Below the pieces are notes generated by a model. That model had not been told where the DNA came from. It saw nothing but the letters and a program-made list of their open reading frames with translations, and searched no databases. A DNA stretch of 33,776 bases, taken from NCBI GenBank assembly GCA_945869675.1, contig CAMBPS010000037.1:1-33776 (forward strand), read 5' to 3'. Below, in pieces: positions 7,896 through 16,135 of this stretch. The stretch's first letter is position 1; every line of letters starts with the position of its first letter. A program made the translations under genes and the position numbers. Origin of the DNA: Prosthecobacter debontii (GTDB lineage Bacteria > Verrucomicrobiota > Verrucomicrobiia > Verrucomicrobiales > Verrucomicrobiaceae).

Positions 7896-8696
7896 ATGAA
7901 CTACATCGAACCACACGGCCACATGGTCAGCCGAACCACGGATGATTACGAACGCATGGCGCTGGCAGGGTGTCAGGCGATTTGTGAACCCGCGTTTTGG
8001 GCCGGCTTTGATCGGGCCTCAGCTGACGGCTTTTATGATTACTTCCGCCAGATCACGGAGTATGAGCCCAAGCGTGCAGCACGATTCGGCATCAAGCATT
8101 TCTCCTGGCTTTGCATCAATCCCAAAGAAGCTGAAGACACCAAGCTGGCAGAGGAAGTGATCGGCCTGATCCCCCAGTTCATCCACAAACCGGGAGTGCT
8201 GGGCATTGGCGAGATTGGCCTAAACAAGAACAGCCGCAATGAACTGCGCATCTTTGAGCAGCATGTGCAGCTAGCGCAGGATTACGATCAACTGGTCCTG
8301 ATCCACACACCGCACTTGGAAGATAAGCTGAAGGGCACCAAGCTGATCGTGGAAGCGCTCAAAAATTTCCCGAAGATCAAGCCTGAGCGCGTCATCATCG
8401 ACCATGTTGAAGAGCACACGATTGACCCGGTCCTAGATCAAGGATTCTGGGCAGGCATCACCCTCTATCCAGAGAGTAAATGCACGCCGAATCGTGCCAT
8501 CGACATGCTGGAGCATCGTCATGCCGAACGGATCTGGATGAACAGTGCCTGTGACTGGGGCATCAGCGATCCCCTGGCTGTGCCAAAGACCATGCAGGCC
8601 ATGCGCCAGCGCGGATGGACAGCGGAGATGATTCAGCGGGTGGCCTATGAAAACCCGGTCGCCTTCATGGGGCAGAGCGGGAAGTTTCACCTCTAA
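7896..8696 (+). CDS. TatD family metal-dependent hydrolase, EboB-like
   Basis: This 266-aa TIM-barrel protein has amidohydrolase-type metal ligands: the first-strand H-x-H (EPHGHM), Glu in GIGEIGLN, His in LIHTPH, His in IIDHVEEH and Asp in SACDWG. The 'MVSRTTDDYERMALAG', 'EPAFW', 'GFWAGITLYPESK' and 'DWGISDPLAVPKT' blocks recall the TatD-like subfamily called EboB in ebo gene clusters rather than DNase TatD itself. Other ebo genes (UbiA-type, dehydroquinate-synthase-like, EboE, EboF) are not in the window. The frame is open from 7827 but that part runs through the repeat array, so the ATG at 7896 is the likely start. It ends 5 bp from the convergent permease gene. Confidence 0.82.
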   Translation: MNYIEPHGHMVSRTTDDYERMALAGCQAICEPAFWAGFDRASADGFYDYFRQITEYEPKRAARFGIKHFSWLCINPKEAEDTKLAEEVIGLIPQFIHKPGVLGIGEIGLNKNSRNELRIFEQHVQLAQDYDQLVLIHTPHLEDKLKGTKLIVEALKNFPKIKPERVIIDHVEEHTIDPVLDQGFWAGITLYPESKCTPNRAIDMLEHRHAERIWMNSACDWGISDPLAVPKTMQAMRQRGWTAEMIQRVAYENPVAFMGQSGKFHL

Positions 8697-8701
8697 GTCA
8701 G

Positions 8702-9847
8702 CTACTTCCGGCTCAATTTCCAAAAGAGCCAACCACCAATGCCCAGAAAGAGAACGTTTGGCAGCCACATGATCAGATGGGGCATCGAGCCTGGCTGATC
8801 ATTCAGCGTATCGGCAAAGATGATGAACCCAATGTAAACCGTGGCGGTCATCAGACTGAGTGCAAAACCAGTCGAGGTTTCACGCCGCTGAGCCGTCACG
8901 CCTAGGGGTATCCCGACAAGGGCAAAGGTGAAACAGGCCAGTGAGAAGCTGAAGCGCTTATGCAACTCAGTTCGGGATTGCGAGACTTGCTTGGAATTCA
9001 TCTTGAGACGGGTCACAGAATCCACGGCTTGATCCACTTCATCAGATAGGGCCGAAGTCGTTTTCATGCTCGCATTCACTTTCACCGAACTGTTGCGCAG
9101 TCGCGACATGGGAAACGTCAGCGCCGTTTCAGCCGCGGTAAGGAACTCGATCTTATCCACCTGTTTATCTGGCTTGTGGCTGATCGCCTCGATCTTCGCA
9201 TTATAGAGGCGCATGGTGAAGTCGAGCACTCCGGGGGCGGTCTCCAGAATCGCACGCTCAGCGCGCACGATGCGCTTGGCCAGTGTGCCTTCCATTTCGA
9301 TGATTGTCAGGTCGGTGAGGGCACGTCCCTTCCGCTTGCCCGTGTAGATGCGGAAGCCGGGGACTTTTTCCAGCACCTGTCCAGGCTGAAAGAGGGACTC
9401 CGGATTCTCCAGAGCCACCTCATAAAAGAGCATCTTCATGCGGTTCTTGGCCATGGGCGCGATATCGACATTCACCCAATAACAGACGCCTGAGAGTGCC
9501 AGCGAAAGCACAAACACAGAAGCACAAATGCGCGGCATGGACCATCCAGTCATGCGCAAAGAAACCAATTCGTTGTCCGCAGAGAGACGACCAAACACCA
9601 ACAGGATCGAAGTCAGAAACGCCCACGGAATGGTGAAGATCAGTGAAAAAGGAATGATCAGCGCGACAAACTCAGCAATGACTGAAAAGGGCAATTGCGT
9701 GCCGCCAAGCAACTCATCCAGCTTCTTGTAAACGTTCCCCAAGACCATGACCCCACACAACAACAGGACACCCATCAACGTGGATGAGAGGACTTGCCTA
9801 CCAAGATAGCGGTCAAAGATGCGGAAGAACATTGAAACTGTAGGCAT
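8702..9847 (-). CDS. LptF/LptG family LPS-export permease
   Basis: This is a 381-aa inner-membrane protein of the YjgP/YjgQ family, which with LptB and LptC moves lipopolysaccharide from the inner membrane to the Lpt bridge. Three N-terminal membrane segments lie at about residues 17-40, 55-85 and 103-123. A periplasmic beta-rich domain with 'PGFRIYTGKRKGR' follows, then three C-terminal segments. 'FDRYLGRQVLSSTLMGV' is the classic N-terminal motif. Start choice is uncertain: ATG at 9847, ATG at 9832 (MFFRIFDRYLG) or GTG at 9874. It ends a run with an epimerase and a heptose-adenylyltransferase fusion, which fits an LPS context. LptF and LptG cannot be separated by eye. Confidence 0.88.
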   Translation of the reverse strand: MPTVSMFFRIFDRYLGRQVLSSTLMGVLLLCGVMVLGNVYKKLDELLGGTQLPFSVIAEFVALIIPFSLIFTIPWAFLTSILLVFGRLSADNELVSLRMTGWSMPRICASVFVLSLALSGVCYWVNVDIAPMAKNRMKMLFYEVALENPESLFQPGQVLEKVPGFRIYTGKRKGRALTDLTIIEMEGTLAKRIVRAERAILETAPGVLDFTMRLYNAKIEAISHKPDKQVDKIEFLTAAETALTFPMSRLRNSSVKVNASMKTTSALSDEVDQAVDSVTRLKMNSKQVSQSRTELHKRFSFSLACFTFALVGIPLGVTAQRRETSTGFALSLMTATVYIGFIIFADTLNDQPGSMPHLIMWLPNVLFLGIGGWLFWKLSRK

Positions 9848-9907
9848 TGTCTTTAAAACCAAGCTGGCTGCCACGCAAGCGCCCAGACAGGCTGTGACAG
9901 AGCCGTT

Positions 9908-10984
9908 TCATCTTTTGCGTGGCCAATCAGCGAGCACTTTTGGCAGAAGTTGATGCTCCTCGGCCTTGATGCGCTGATGCAGCACTTCCGCAGAATCACC
10001 GACGAGAATCGGCACTTTTGCTTGGGCCAGGATGCGTCCAGCGTCAATTTCAGACGTTACCAGATGCACGGTACAACCCGTCTCCAACTCGCCTTCATCA
10101 ATCGCATCCTGTACAGCCCGCGCCCCTTTGAACTTGGGTAAAAGACTGGGATGCACATTGACAATACGATCAGCAAAAACGGTGAGCATGGGTTCTTTTA
10201 AGATGCGCATGAAGCCTGCCAGAACAACCACATCCACCTGCGCGCGCTGCAAGTGTTCGACGATCTCCTTGTGGGCAGAGTCCTGAAAACGACGCGGATT
10301 ATGTCCCCCATCCACAAACAAGGCTGGCACATTCGCCGACTTAGCAATTTTCAAGAACGTGGAGTCCTTTTCATCTGAAATGGCCACAACGACTTCGGCA
10401 TCCAGCACATGCTCATCGATGGCCTTTAAAAGAGCATTCAAATTAGAACCCACCCCAGATCCTAGAACGCCCAAACGCAATGGCCCAGTGCCATCACTCG
10501 GCTTTGTCATGCGTTCAATGGTCTTCGTCGTGGATCGACCTGTCACTAGCGGCAGAATGCTAATTTGACTGCGGGCCTCTTTCAGTGCAGCAAGTTCTTC
10601 AGCATTCAAGGAGTCCACCGTGTAATCGCCCCCCTTGGCATAGATGTGAGGGCGGATCGTTTCAATGAGACCCGTCGCGCGCGCTTCGCCAAAGATGACA
10701 ACGGCATCCACCGCACGCAGAGCCGCCATGACTTCGGCACGATCACGCTCGCGATTGACTGGACGTGTGGGGCCTTTGAGTTCACGCACTGAGGCGTCTG
10801 AATTGAGAGCCACCACCATGGCATCGCCCAACGCGCGGGCTTGATTCAGGTAGCGCACATGACCGGCATGCAGAAGATCAAAGCAACCATTGGTAAAGAC
10901 CAATTTTTTACCCTTCGCATCCAACTGGTCACGTAAAACACGCACTTCAGAAGGTGTCATCGGTTGATAAAGAAGATCAGGCAT
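9908..10984 (-). CDS. Fusion: RfaE2-type nucleotidyltransferase + phosphoribosylglycinamide formyltransferase (PurN)
   Basis: A 358-aa two-domain protein. Residues 1-160 are a cytidylyltransferase-fold domain like the C-terminal half of HldE/RfaE, with KLVFTNGCFDLLHAGH (HxGH motif, His39 and His42), NSDASVRELKGPTRP and VTGRSTTKTI. This type transfers AMP to heptose-1-phosphate for LPS inner core. Residues 168-358 are a complete PurN domain with GSGVGSN (175-181), AGFMRIL, catalytic Asn276 and His278 in VNVHPSLLP, and Asp314 in SEIDAG; it formylates GAR in purine synthesis. The linker is only about 10 residues with no stop. A TTG at 11005 could also start translation, but the ATG at 10984 is preferred. 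It lies between an epimerase and an LptF/G gene, supporting an envelope role for the first domain. Confidence 0.92.
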   Translation of the reverse strand: MPDLLYQPMTPSEVRVLRDQLDAKGKKLVFTNGCFDLLHAGHVRYLNQARALGDAMVVALNSDASVRELKGPTRPVNRERDRAEVMAALRAVDAVVIFGEARATGLIETIRPHIYAKGGDYTVDSLNAEELAALKEARSQISILPLVTGRSTTKTIERMTKPSDGTGPLRLGVLGSGVGSNLNALLKAIDEHVLDAEVVVAISDEKDSTFLKIAKSANVPALFVDGGHNPRRFQDSAHKEIVEHLQRAQVDVVVLAGFMRILKEPMLTVFADRIVNVHPSLLPKFKGARAVQDAIDEGELETGCTVHLVTSEIDAGRILAQAKVPILVGDSAEVLHQRIKAEEHQLLPKVLADWPRKR

Positions 10985-11005
10985 GAGTCGAAATTCAGAA
11001 TTCAA

Positions 11006-11977
11006 TTAGCAAACAGCCACGCCCTCTGCACGCATCTGACGGAACCACTCCACATATTTCGGCACACCTAGGGCGATGGTTGTGTTCGGTTTGAAATCGA
11101 GCAGTGATTGCGCTTTGCTGACGTCGGCTGAGGTCAGAGGCACATCACCCGGCTGCTCGGAAAGTTGATGAATGATGGCCTTCTTACCCACGGCCTCTTC
11201 AATCGTGGCGATCAGATCATTCAGCGTCACAGTCTGCGAACCACCCAGATTAAAGATATCACAGACCGGCCCAGTGCGATAGTTCAGCGCCCCAACAATG
11301 CCGTCCACAATGTCACTGATAAAGGTGTAATCGCGCGCAGTGTGGCCATCCCCATATTTGTCGATAGGCTGACCATCTTCAATCAAACGGCTGAATTTCG
11401 AGATCGCCAAATCAGGCCGCTGACGGGGGCCATAAACCGTAAAGAAACGTAGAGACACCGTCTTGATATCGTAGAGGTGACTGTAATTGGAGCACATCTG
11501 TTCGCCGGCCATCTTCGTCATCGCGTAAGGGCTGATCGTCTGCAAAATCGGATCTTCCTCGGCAAAAGGCACCTTTTTATTCACCCCATAGACAGAAGAA
11601 CTGCTGGCAAAGACGAAGTGCTTGCATCCCGTGCGGCGAGAGGCCTCGAGGAGATGAAAGGTGCCCTTGATATTCGTATCGATGTAAAGCTCAGGTTGCT
11701 CGATGGAAGGCCGAACCCCAGCGCGAGCCGCGAGATGAATCACGGCATCAAAACGCCCCTTCTCAAACACCTGCTGAACAAAGGCGGCATCAGTCAAATC
11801 CCCCTCGTAACAAGTCACCCGATCAGCAAAGCCACGCACGTTTGCCCGCTTGATCGCAGAATTGTAGTAGTCGTTGAAACTGTCGAGGACAGACACATGC
11901 CCTGCGCCGCTCTGCAGCAGACGTTCGACCGTGTGGGAACCAATGAAACCGGCGCCGCCGGTGACCAAAATATTCAT
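11006..11977 (-). CDS. NAD-dependent sugar epimerase (UDP-glucuronate 4-epimerase-like)
   Basis: A 323-aa extended SDR. The N-terminal NAD site is MNILVTGGAGFIGSH. 'VLDSFNDYY' resembles UDP-glucuronate epimerases. FASSSSVYG carries the catalytic Ser/Thr region, and SPYAMTKMAGE holds the YxxxK pair. 'LRFFTVYGPRQRPDLAI', YGDGHTARDYTFISDI and FNLGGSQTVTLNDLI complete the family pattern. It should interconvert UDP-glucuronate and UDP-galacturonate, or a related nucleotide sugar, for surface polysaccharide. Specificity is inferred from resemblance only. Its stop lies about 20 bp before the ATG of the RfaE2-PurN fusion, and the LptF/G permease follows, which suggests an envelope operon. Confidence 0.9.
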   Translation of the reverse strand: MNILVTGGAGFIGSHTVERLLQSGAGHVSVLDSFNDYYNSAIKRANVRGFADRVTCYEGDLTDAAFVQQVFEKGRFDAVIHLAARAGVRPSIEQPELYIDTNIKGTFHLLEASRRTGCKHFVFASSSSVYGVNKKVPFAEEDPILQTISPYAMTKMAGEQMCSNYSHLYDIKTVSLRFFTVYGPRQRPDLAISKFSRLIEDGQPIDKYGDGHTARDYTFISDIVDGIVGALNYRTGPVCDIFNLGGSQTVTLNDLIATIEEAVGKKAIIHQLSEQPGDVPLTSADVSKAQSLLDFKPNTTIALGVPKYVEWFRQMRAEGVAVC

Positions 11978-12103
11978 GAGCTCTTAGGATTCAGGCGGAG
12001 ACCGCAGTTTGCAAGCAAGTCCTAGAGTCCGCATAGCTGACAGGATGCAAGTTATTAGGGGAGATTAATGCTTCTTGGTTGACATAAAATCAACTCAGGA
12101 AAC

Positions 12104-13006
12104 TTAGACCACATCCAACTCGGGCTTGAAGTCAGCCGCATGGTAGGAACTACGCACAAGAGGTGCACTGGCCACATGACGGAAGCCTTTTTTACGAGCG
12201 ATCTCTTTGTAGTTGGCAAAGGTATCTGGGTGAATGTACTCAATCACTGGAAGATGCTGAGCCGACGGCCGCAAATACTGACCCAGAGTGAGCACAGTGA
12301 CTCCATGTTCCAAAAGGTCGTCCATGGCTTGAAAAAGCTCCACTTCTGTCTCGCCCAAACCAAGCATCAAGCCACTTTTTGTTGCGCACTTGCTACCCAT
12401 TTCAGCAGCCATTTCCTTGGCACGCTTCAGCACATGCAGACTGCGATGATATTGAGCACGACTACGAACCAAGGGCGTCAAACGTTCCACTGTTTCCAAA
12501 TTGTGATTGAAGATATGAGGGCGAGCCTTCATGACGACCTCTAGGGCATCGTCTTTGTCGTTGAAATCAGGCACGAGGATTTCAATGGTGATGCCAGGCA
12601 CTGCAGCACGGACGGCTTCAATGGTTTTGGCAAAGTGGTCGGCACCCCCATCCTTCACATCATCACGGGCGACGGCCGTGATGACAATGTGGTTTAACCC
12701 TAGGCGCTTAGTCGCCTCGGCCACGCGTTGCGGTTCATCCGCTTCGAGAGCAAAAGGCTTGGCCGTCTTGACAGCACAGAATCCGCAGGCACGCGTGCAG
12801 CGATCTCCAGCAATCATGAAAGTAGCCGTCCCTTGGCTCCAGCATTCCCAGCGATTCGGGCATTGAGCCTCTTCACAAACTGTGTGCAGTTTTAGATCTG
12901 AAATAAGGGACTTAGTGCTCCAAAAAACAGGATCACGCGGCAACTTCACGCGAATCCAATCCGGTTTTTTATCAGTGTGCAGGGCTGGGTCGATTTTGCA
13001 GGACAT
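12104..13006 (-). CDS. lipA: Lipoyl synthase
   Basis: This 300-aa radical-SAM enzyme inserts two sulfurs into protein-bound octanoate to form the lipoyl cofactor of pyruvate/2-oxoglutarate dehydrogenase and GcvH. The auxiliary cluster ligands are C44, C49 and C55 (CEEAQCPNRWEC) and the C-terminal RSSYHA. The radical-SAM cluster is C70, C74 and C77 (CTRACGFC). 'FNHNLETVERL' and GLMLGLGETEVE are also family signatures. The frame is open to 13093, but the ATG at 13006 gives the usual N-terminus. It appears monocistronic. No lipB is nearby. Confidence 0.96.
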   Translation of the reverse strand: MSCKIDPALHTDKKPDWIRVKLPRDPVFWSTKSLISDLKLHTVCEEAQCPNRWECWSQGTATFMIAGDRCTRACGFCAVKTAKPFALEADEPQRVAEATKRLGLNHIVITAVARDDVKDGGADHFAKTIEAVRAAVPGITIEILVPDFNDKDDALEVVMKARPHIFNHNLETVERLTPLVRSRAQYHRSLHVLKRAKEMAAEMGSKCATKSGLMLGLGETEVELFQAMDDLLEHGVTVLTLGQYLRPSAQHLPVIEYIHPDTFANYKEIARKKGFRHVASAPLVRSSYHAADFKPELDVV

Positions 13007-13211
13007 GGATAGCTGAACGAATGGCCTAGGATGCCAAGATGACAAGAACCGATTGTGAGGAGGGTCGAAAAAGACTGTGTCTAGAGCCCTCAAGAAATGC
13101 CCTCCTTTGTCAATGACTGCAAGTATTCCGTCGAAGCCGGCAACCTACGTGAACATGAACTCGTTCAGCGAAACGAGGTATCAGAAAGGTTTGGCTGGAG
13201 ACTTAGTCCCG

Positions 13212-14060
13212 TCAAAAAAACCGAACTCGAAAGTCACCTTTCAGTAATGGAAACCGTTGATAGGAGCGTAAATCTTTAGCCGAAAAAGAAACTTGGCCTT
13301 CCAACTGCTGAGGCAATATCAACTGGTGCACCCCGGTGGCATCTTGCCATTCAATCAGATCAGGACTTCCCAAACCACCACGCTTCACTTTACCTTTAAG
13401 ACCCTCGGGTAAAAAAGCCGTTTCACCCCTCACTTGGATCTCAAAGGTCGCAGCCTTTAAGACCGTTGGCTGATTCAAGCCCATTCTTTCTGACATGGGC
13501 ACTTGAGAAAGCCCGAGACTATCGGCGGCCATACTTCCAGTCAGTTCAAGGCTAACCATATGACCAACCAAGAGCATGCGCCGAGAATCCCTGGCCAAGG
13601 GTGGCTGCTGCGAATCAACCCAGCGATTCAAGGCTGCAAATCTCATGGCAAAAGCTGAATTAGGTTTAGCTAGATCTGGGTAAATCTGTTCGGCCTCCTT
13701 GCGCACCTTAATAGCCAATTCAGGGCTATCGTTAAACGTGTCATTGGCATTCCAAAGATAGGGATCAGGGTCATGTTTGAAATGACGACGTGTTTCCATC
13801 ACCCGATGATAAACGGCGGCGGAGGGAGGCCCTTGATTGATGACTTGATCATCTGCGGAGCGGACAGCATTGGCTGCATCCGTGGATAGACGTCCGATAG
13901 CTTCACGCTGCTCAGCCGCTGGCAGTGCTGTCTTCTGCCCTCGATCAAAAGCGCGTTGCCGAGCCACCTCACGATCATGAGCGGCCTTCTCAAATGGGTT
14001 CTCAGCAAGCGCTTGGGCACTGAGCAAAAAACAACCAAAGAATAACCCGTTCAAAAACAT
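13212..14060 (-). CDS. Secreted protein of unknown function
   Basis: A 282-aa protein with a signal peptide of about 19 residues (MFLNGLFFGCFLLSAQALA), then a charged helical stretch rich in Arg, Glu and Ala (residues 20-65). After that comes a mixed domain with FKHDPDPYLWNANDTFND. The C-terminal half looks beta-rich ('FEIQVRGETAFLPEGLKGKV', 'HQLILPQQLEGQVSF'). It has no cysteine after the signal peptide. I recognise no family. It begins 27 bp after the methyltransferase stop and is probably the last gene of the operon that starts with the epimerase at 17095. It is likely periplasmic. Confidence 0.7.
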   Translation of the reverse strand: MFLNGLFFGCFLLSAQALAENPFEKAAHDREVARQRAFDRGQKTALPAAEQREAIGRLSTDAANAVRSADDQVINQGPPSAAVYHRVMETRRHFKHDPDPYLWNANDTFNDSPELAIKVRKEAEQIYPDLAKPNSAFAMRFAALNRWVDSQQPPLARDSRRMLLVGHMVSLELTGSMAADSLGLSQVPMSERMGLNQPTVLKAATFEIQVRGETAFLPEGLKGKVKRGGLGSPDLIEWQDATGVHQLILPQQLEGQVSFSAKDLRSYQRFPLLKGDFRVRFF

Positions 14061-14087
14061 TTTTTGTTTTTTGATTTCCTTTGCTAC

Positions 14088-14759
14088 CTAAGCACCAGAC
14101 TTCTTAGCACCAAAGAACATCATGTGCTGCCAAGGTAATCCATCGAATTCACGAACGAGCTCGAAACCGTTACTCAGATATTCCTTGTTGATCTGTGCTT
14201 TGGTCATTTTGTGTTCAGGTTTGATGGGCACAGTATCGTCCTCGGCACGGAACTCGACCATGACAATCACGCCTTCGGGTTTCAGAGCTTTTTTCATCCC
14301 CGCTAGCATCGACTCCGGATGAGAAAACTCGTGATATACATCAACGAGTAGAATCATATCACAGGAGGCCAGAGGTAATTTAGGATCGTCCATCTCACCT
14401 AGGATGCTGACTATATTCGTGAGTCCTTTACCCTCCGCCCGCTGACGCAGCATCTCAATCATTTCAGGCTGCACTTCCACAGCATAAACTTTGCCCTCTT
14501 TGCCTACCGCTTCAGCCATAGGTAAGGTATGATATCCATTGCCACTGCCCATGTCGCACACGGTCATTCCGGGCTTTATCTTGAGTTGCTCACGCATGAG
14601 CAAGGTTGCCTCTTCCTGGTCACGTTTGTGGCGAATAAGCCAACTGGCACCTTCCCAATGCATGGTTCTAGCAATGGAACGCCCCTGATACTCGGTGAGA
14701 GGTGACTGTGTCTGCGCTAGGAGCAGGGCAGGAAGAAGAAGTAAGGCAAAGTAGCGCAT
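14088..14759 (-). CDS. Class I SAM-dependent methyltransferase with apparent signal peptide
   Basis: This 223-aa protein opens with MRYFALLLLPALLLAQTQS, a textbook signal peptide. It then has a full class I methyltransferase core: motif I VCDMGSGNGYHTLP, motif II region VYAVEVQPE, DMILLVDVYHEFSHPE, and 'MKKALKPEGVIVMVEF'. The fold is clear but the substrate is not. It resembles UbiE/Methyltransf_11-type enzymes seen after signal peptides in Planctomycetes and Verrucomicrobia. SAM is cytosolic, so export would be odd; the N-terminus may instead anchor the protein at the inner membrane. A TTG one codon earlier (14762) is a less likely start. The antiporter stop is 51 bp upstream. Confidence 0.82.
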   Translation of the reverse strand: MRYFALLLLPALLLAQTQSPLTEYQGRSIARTMHWEGASWLIRHKRDQEEATLLMREQLKIKPGMTVCDMGSGNGYHTLPMAEAVGKEGKVYAVEVQPEMIEMLRQRAEGKGLTNIVSILGEMDDPKLPLASCDMILLVDVYHEFSHPESMLAGMKKALKPEGVIVMVEFRAEDDTVPIKPEHKMTKAQINKEYLSNGFELVREFDGLPWQHMMFFGAKKSGA

Positions 14760-14810
14760 CAAAAGACAACGAAGGCTGAAGTGTAGAGTTCTCAGTTTTT
14801 AGTCGTCGCT

Positions 14811-16121
14811 TTAGTGAATGATCAGCCAACCGACAAGGATCAGGATAGGTAAAAGGATGGGAATAGAGAACTGCCACACGAACCGCAGAAAGTCAGGTGT
14901 GTTCACTTTTGACTTATCGGCGATGGCTTTAACCATGAAGTTAGGACCATTACCAATGTAGCTGCCGGCACCAAAAAAGACTGCACCAAGAGAAATGGCA
15001 ATCAGTGTCTGAGGGTGATTCTTGGCAAAGAGAATCACATCGGCTGTTGAGTCCACGCTCAGATGTTCGGCTCCCATCGCAGCGGCGAGGAAGCTCAGGT
15101 AAGTCGGGGCATTGTCCAGAAAGGCAGACAGTGATCCTGTAGCAAAGTAATAACCCATCGGTGAGCTTAACTCAACAGCCTGACCGCTTTGTAAAATCTG
15201 CAAAGCGGGGATCATGGTGAGAAAAATACCAACAAATAAATAGCCAACCTCTTTAACCGGACCAAAGTTAAAATCATTGGCTGCATGAATGTCCGCCTTT
15301 GAAGTCAAATAGGAGCCCACAGCCGCAGCAATCATGACAAGCGCAGGAATAGAGAAGATGCCTACAAGCATGGTTTCCTGCACACTCTTCGGCAAGAAGA
15401 CGGCGACTAGGACCAACGCAAGAAAAACTAAATTCGGCAAACCTCGGAAGTGAAAACTCTCCTCCTGAGTCTCTTTTTCGCGCACCTCCTGAGGAGCCCT
15501 GCGAAAGTTGTAGGTGTCCAGCACATAGAAAACCGTCAGTAACAGGCCAAGGGTCAGCAACCAACCCAGCCAAGCGTGTTCCAAGACCCACCAAAAGGGA
15601 ACCCCTCTTAAAAAGCCAAGAAACAAGGGCGGATCACCGATGGGAGTCAGCGCCCCCCCACAGTTACTGACGACAAAAATGAAGAACACAATGTGCTGTC
15701 CCGTGATGCGATATTTGTTCATCCTTATCCACGGCCGAATCATGAGCATCGAAGCTCCAGTCGTTCCGATGACATTGGATAATAGCGCACCGATAGCTAA
15801 AAAAAGCGTGTTCCGAAAAGGCGTAGCCTCCCCTTTCACGCGAATATTAATACCACCCGATATAACAAAAAGCGAACCCACCAGTGCCATGAAACTAACG
15901 TATTCATGCCCAGCATGGACAAGTGGCTGCCAGTCTGATTGAAAACCAAAATAGGCAGCTATCACCAATCCTAATCCAATCGCCACCTTAGGATAATGAT
16001 GCTCCCAAAAATGAGCCGCAAAAAGTGGCATCAGAGCAATACTCAGCAATAGTAAAACAAAAGGACAAAGCATCCAATAGGGAGGCAGCGAAACCGCCGT
16101 TGAAGCAATGATGGCAACCAT
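14811..16121 (-). CDS. Sodium:proton antiporter, NhaD/ion-transporter superfamily
   Basis: This 436-aa polytopic membrane protein has about 11-12 hydrophobic segments and conserved inner motifs: 'SLFVISGGINIRVKG', SNVIGTTGASMLMIRPWI, FFIFVVSNCGGALTPIGDPP and LDNAPTYLSFL. The last is the typical second-half NAPT-like motif of NhaD/ArsB/CitM transporters. C-terminal 'GAVFFGAGSYIGNGPNFMVKAIA' also matches NhaD. It should exchange Na+ for H+ across the inner membrane for pH and sodium homeostasis. It lies 14 bp downstream of the epimerase on the same strand, so the pair is probably co-transcribed, although the functional link is unclear. Confidence 0.9.
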   Translation of the reverse strand: MVAIIASTAVSLPPYWMLCPFVLLLLSIALMPLFAAHFWEHHYPKVAIGLGLVIAAYFGFQSDWQPLVHAGHEYVSFMALVGSLFVISGGINIRVKGEATPFRNTLFLAIGALLSNVIGTTGASMLMIRPWIRMNKYRITGQHIVFFIFVVSNCGGALTPIGDPPLFLGFLRGVPFWWVLEHAWLGWLLTLGLLLTVFYVLDTYNFRRAPQEVREKETQEESFHFRGLPNLVFLALVLVAVFLPKSVQETMLVGIFSIPALVMIAAAVGSYLTSKADIHAANDFNFGPVKEVGYLFVGIFLTMIPALQILQSGQAVELSSPMGYYFATGSLSAFLDNAPTYLSFLAAAMGAEHLSVDSTADVILFAKNHPQTLIAISLGAVFFGAGSYIGNGPNFMVKAIADKSKVNTPDFLRFVWQFSIPILLPILILVGWLIIH

Positions 16122-16135
16122 AAAAAGAGGGAATT

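Noticed and set aside
13097..13279. 60-aa plus-strand ORF
   Set aside because: It overlaps the end of the secreted unknown, has no start context and no recognisable features.
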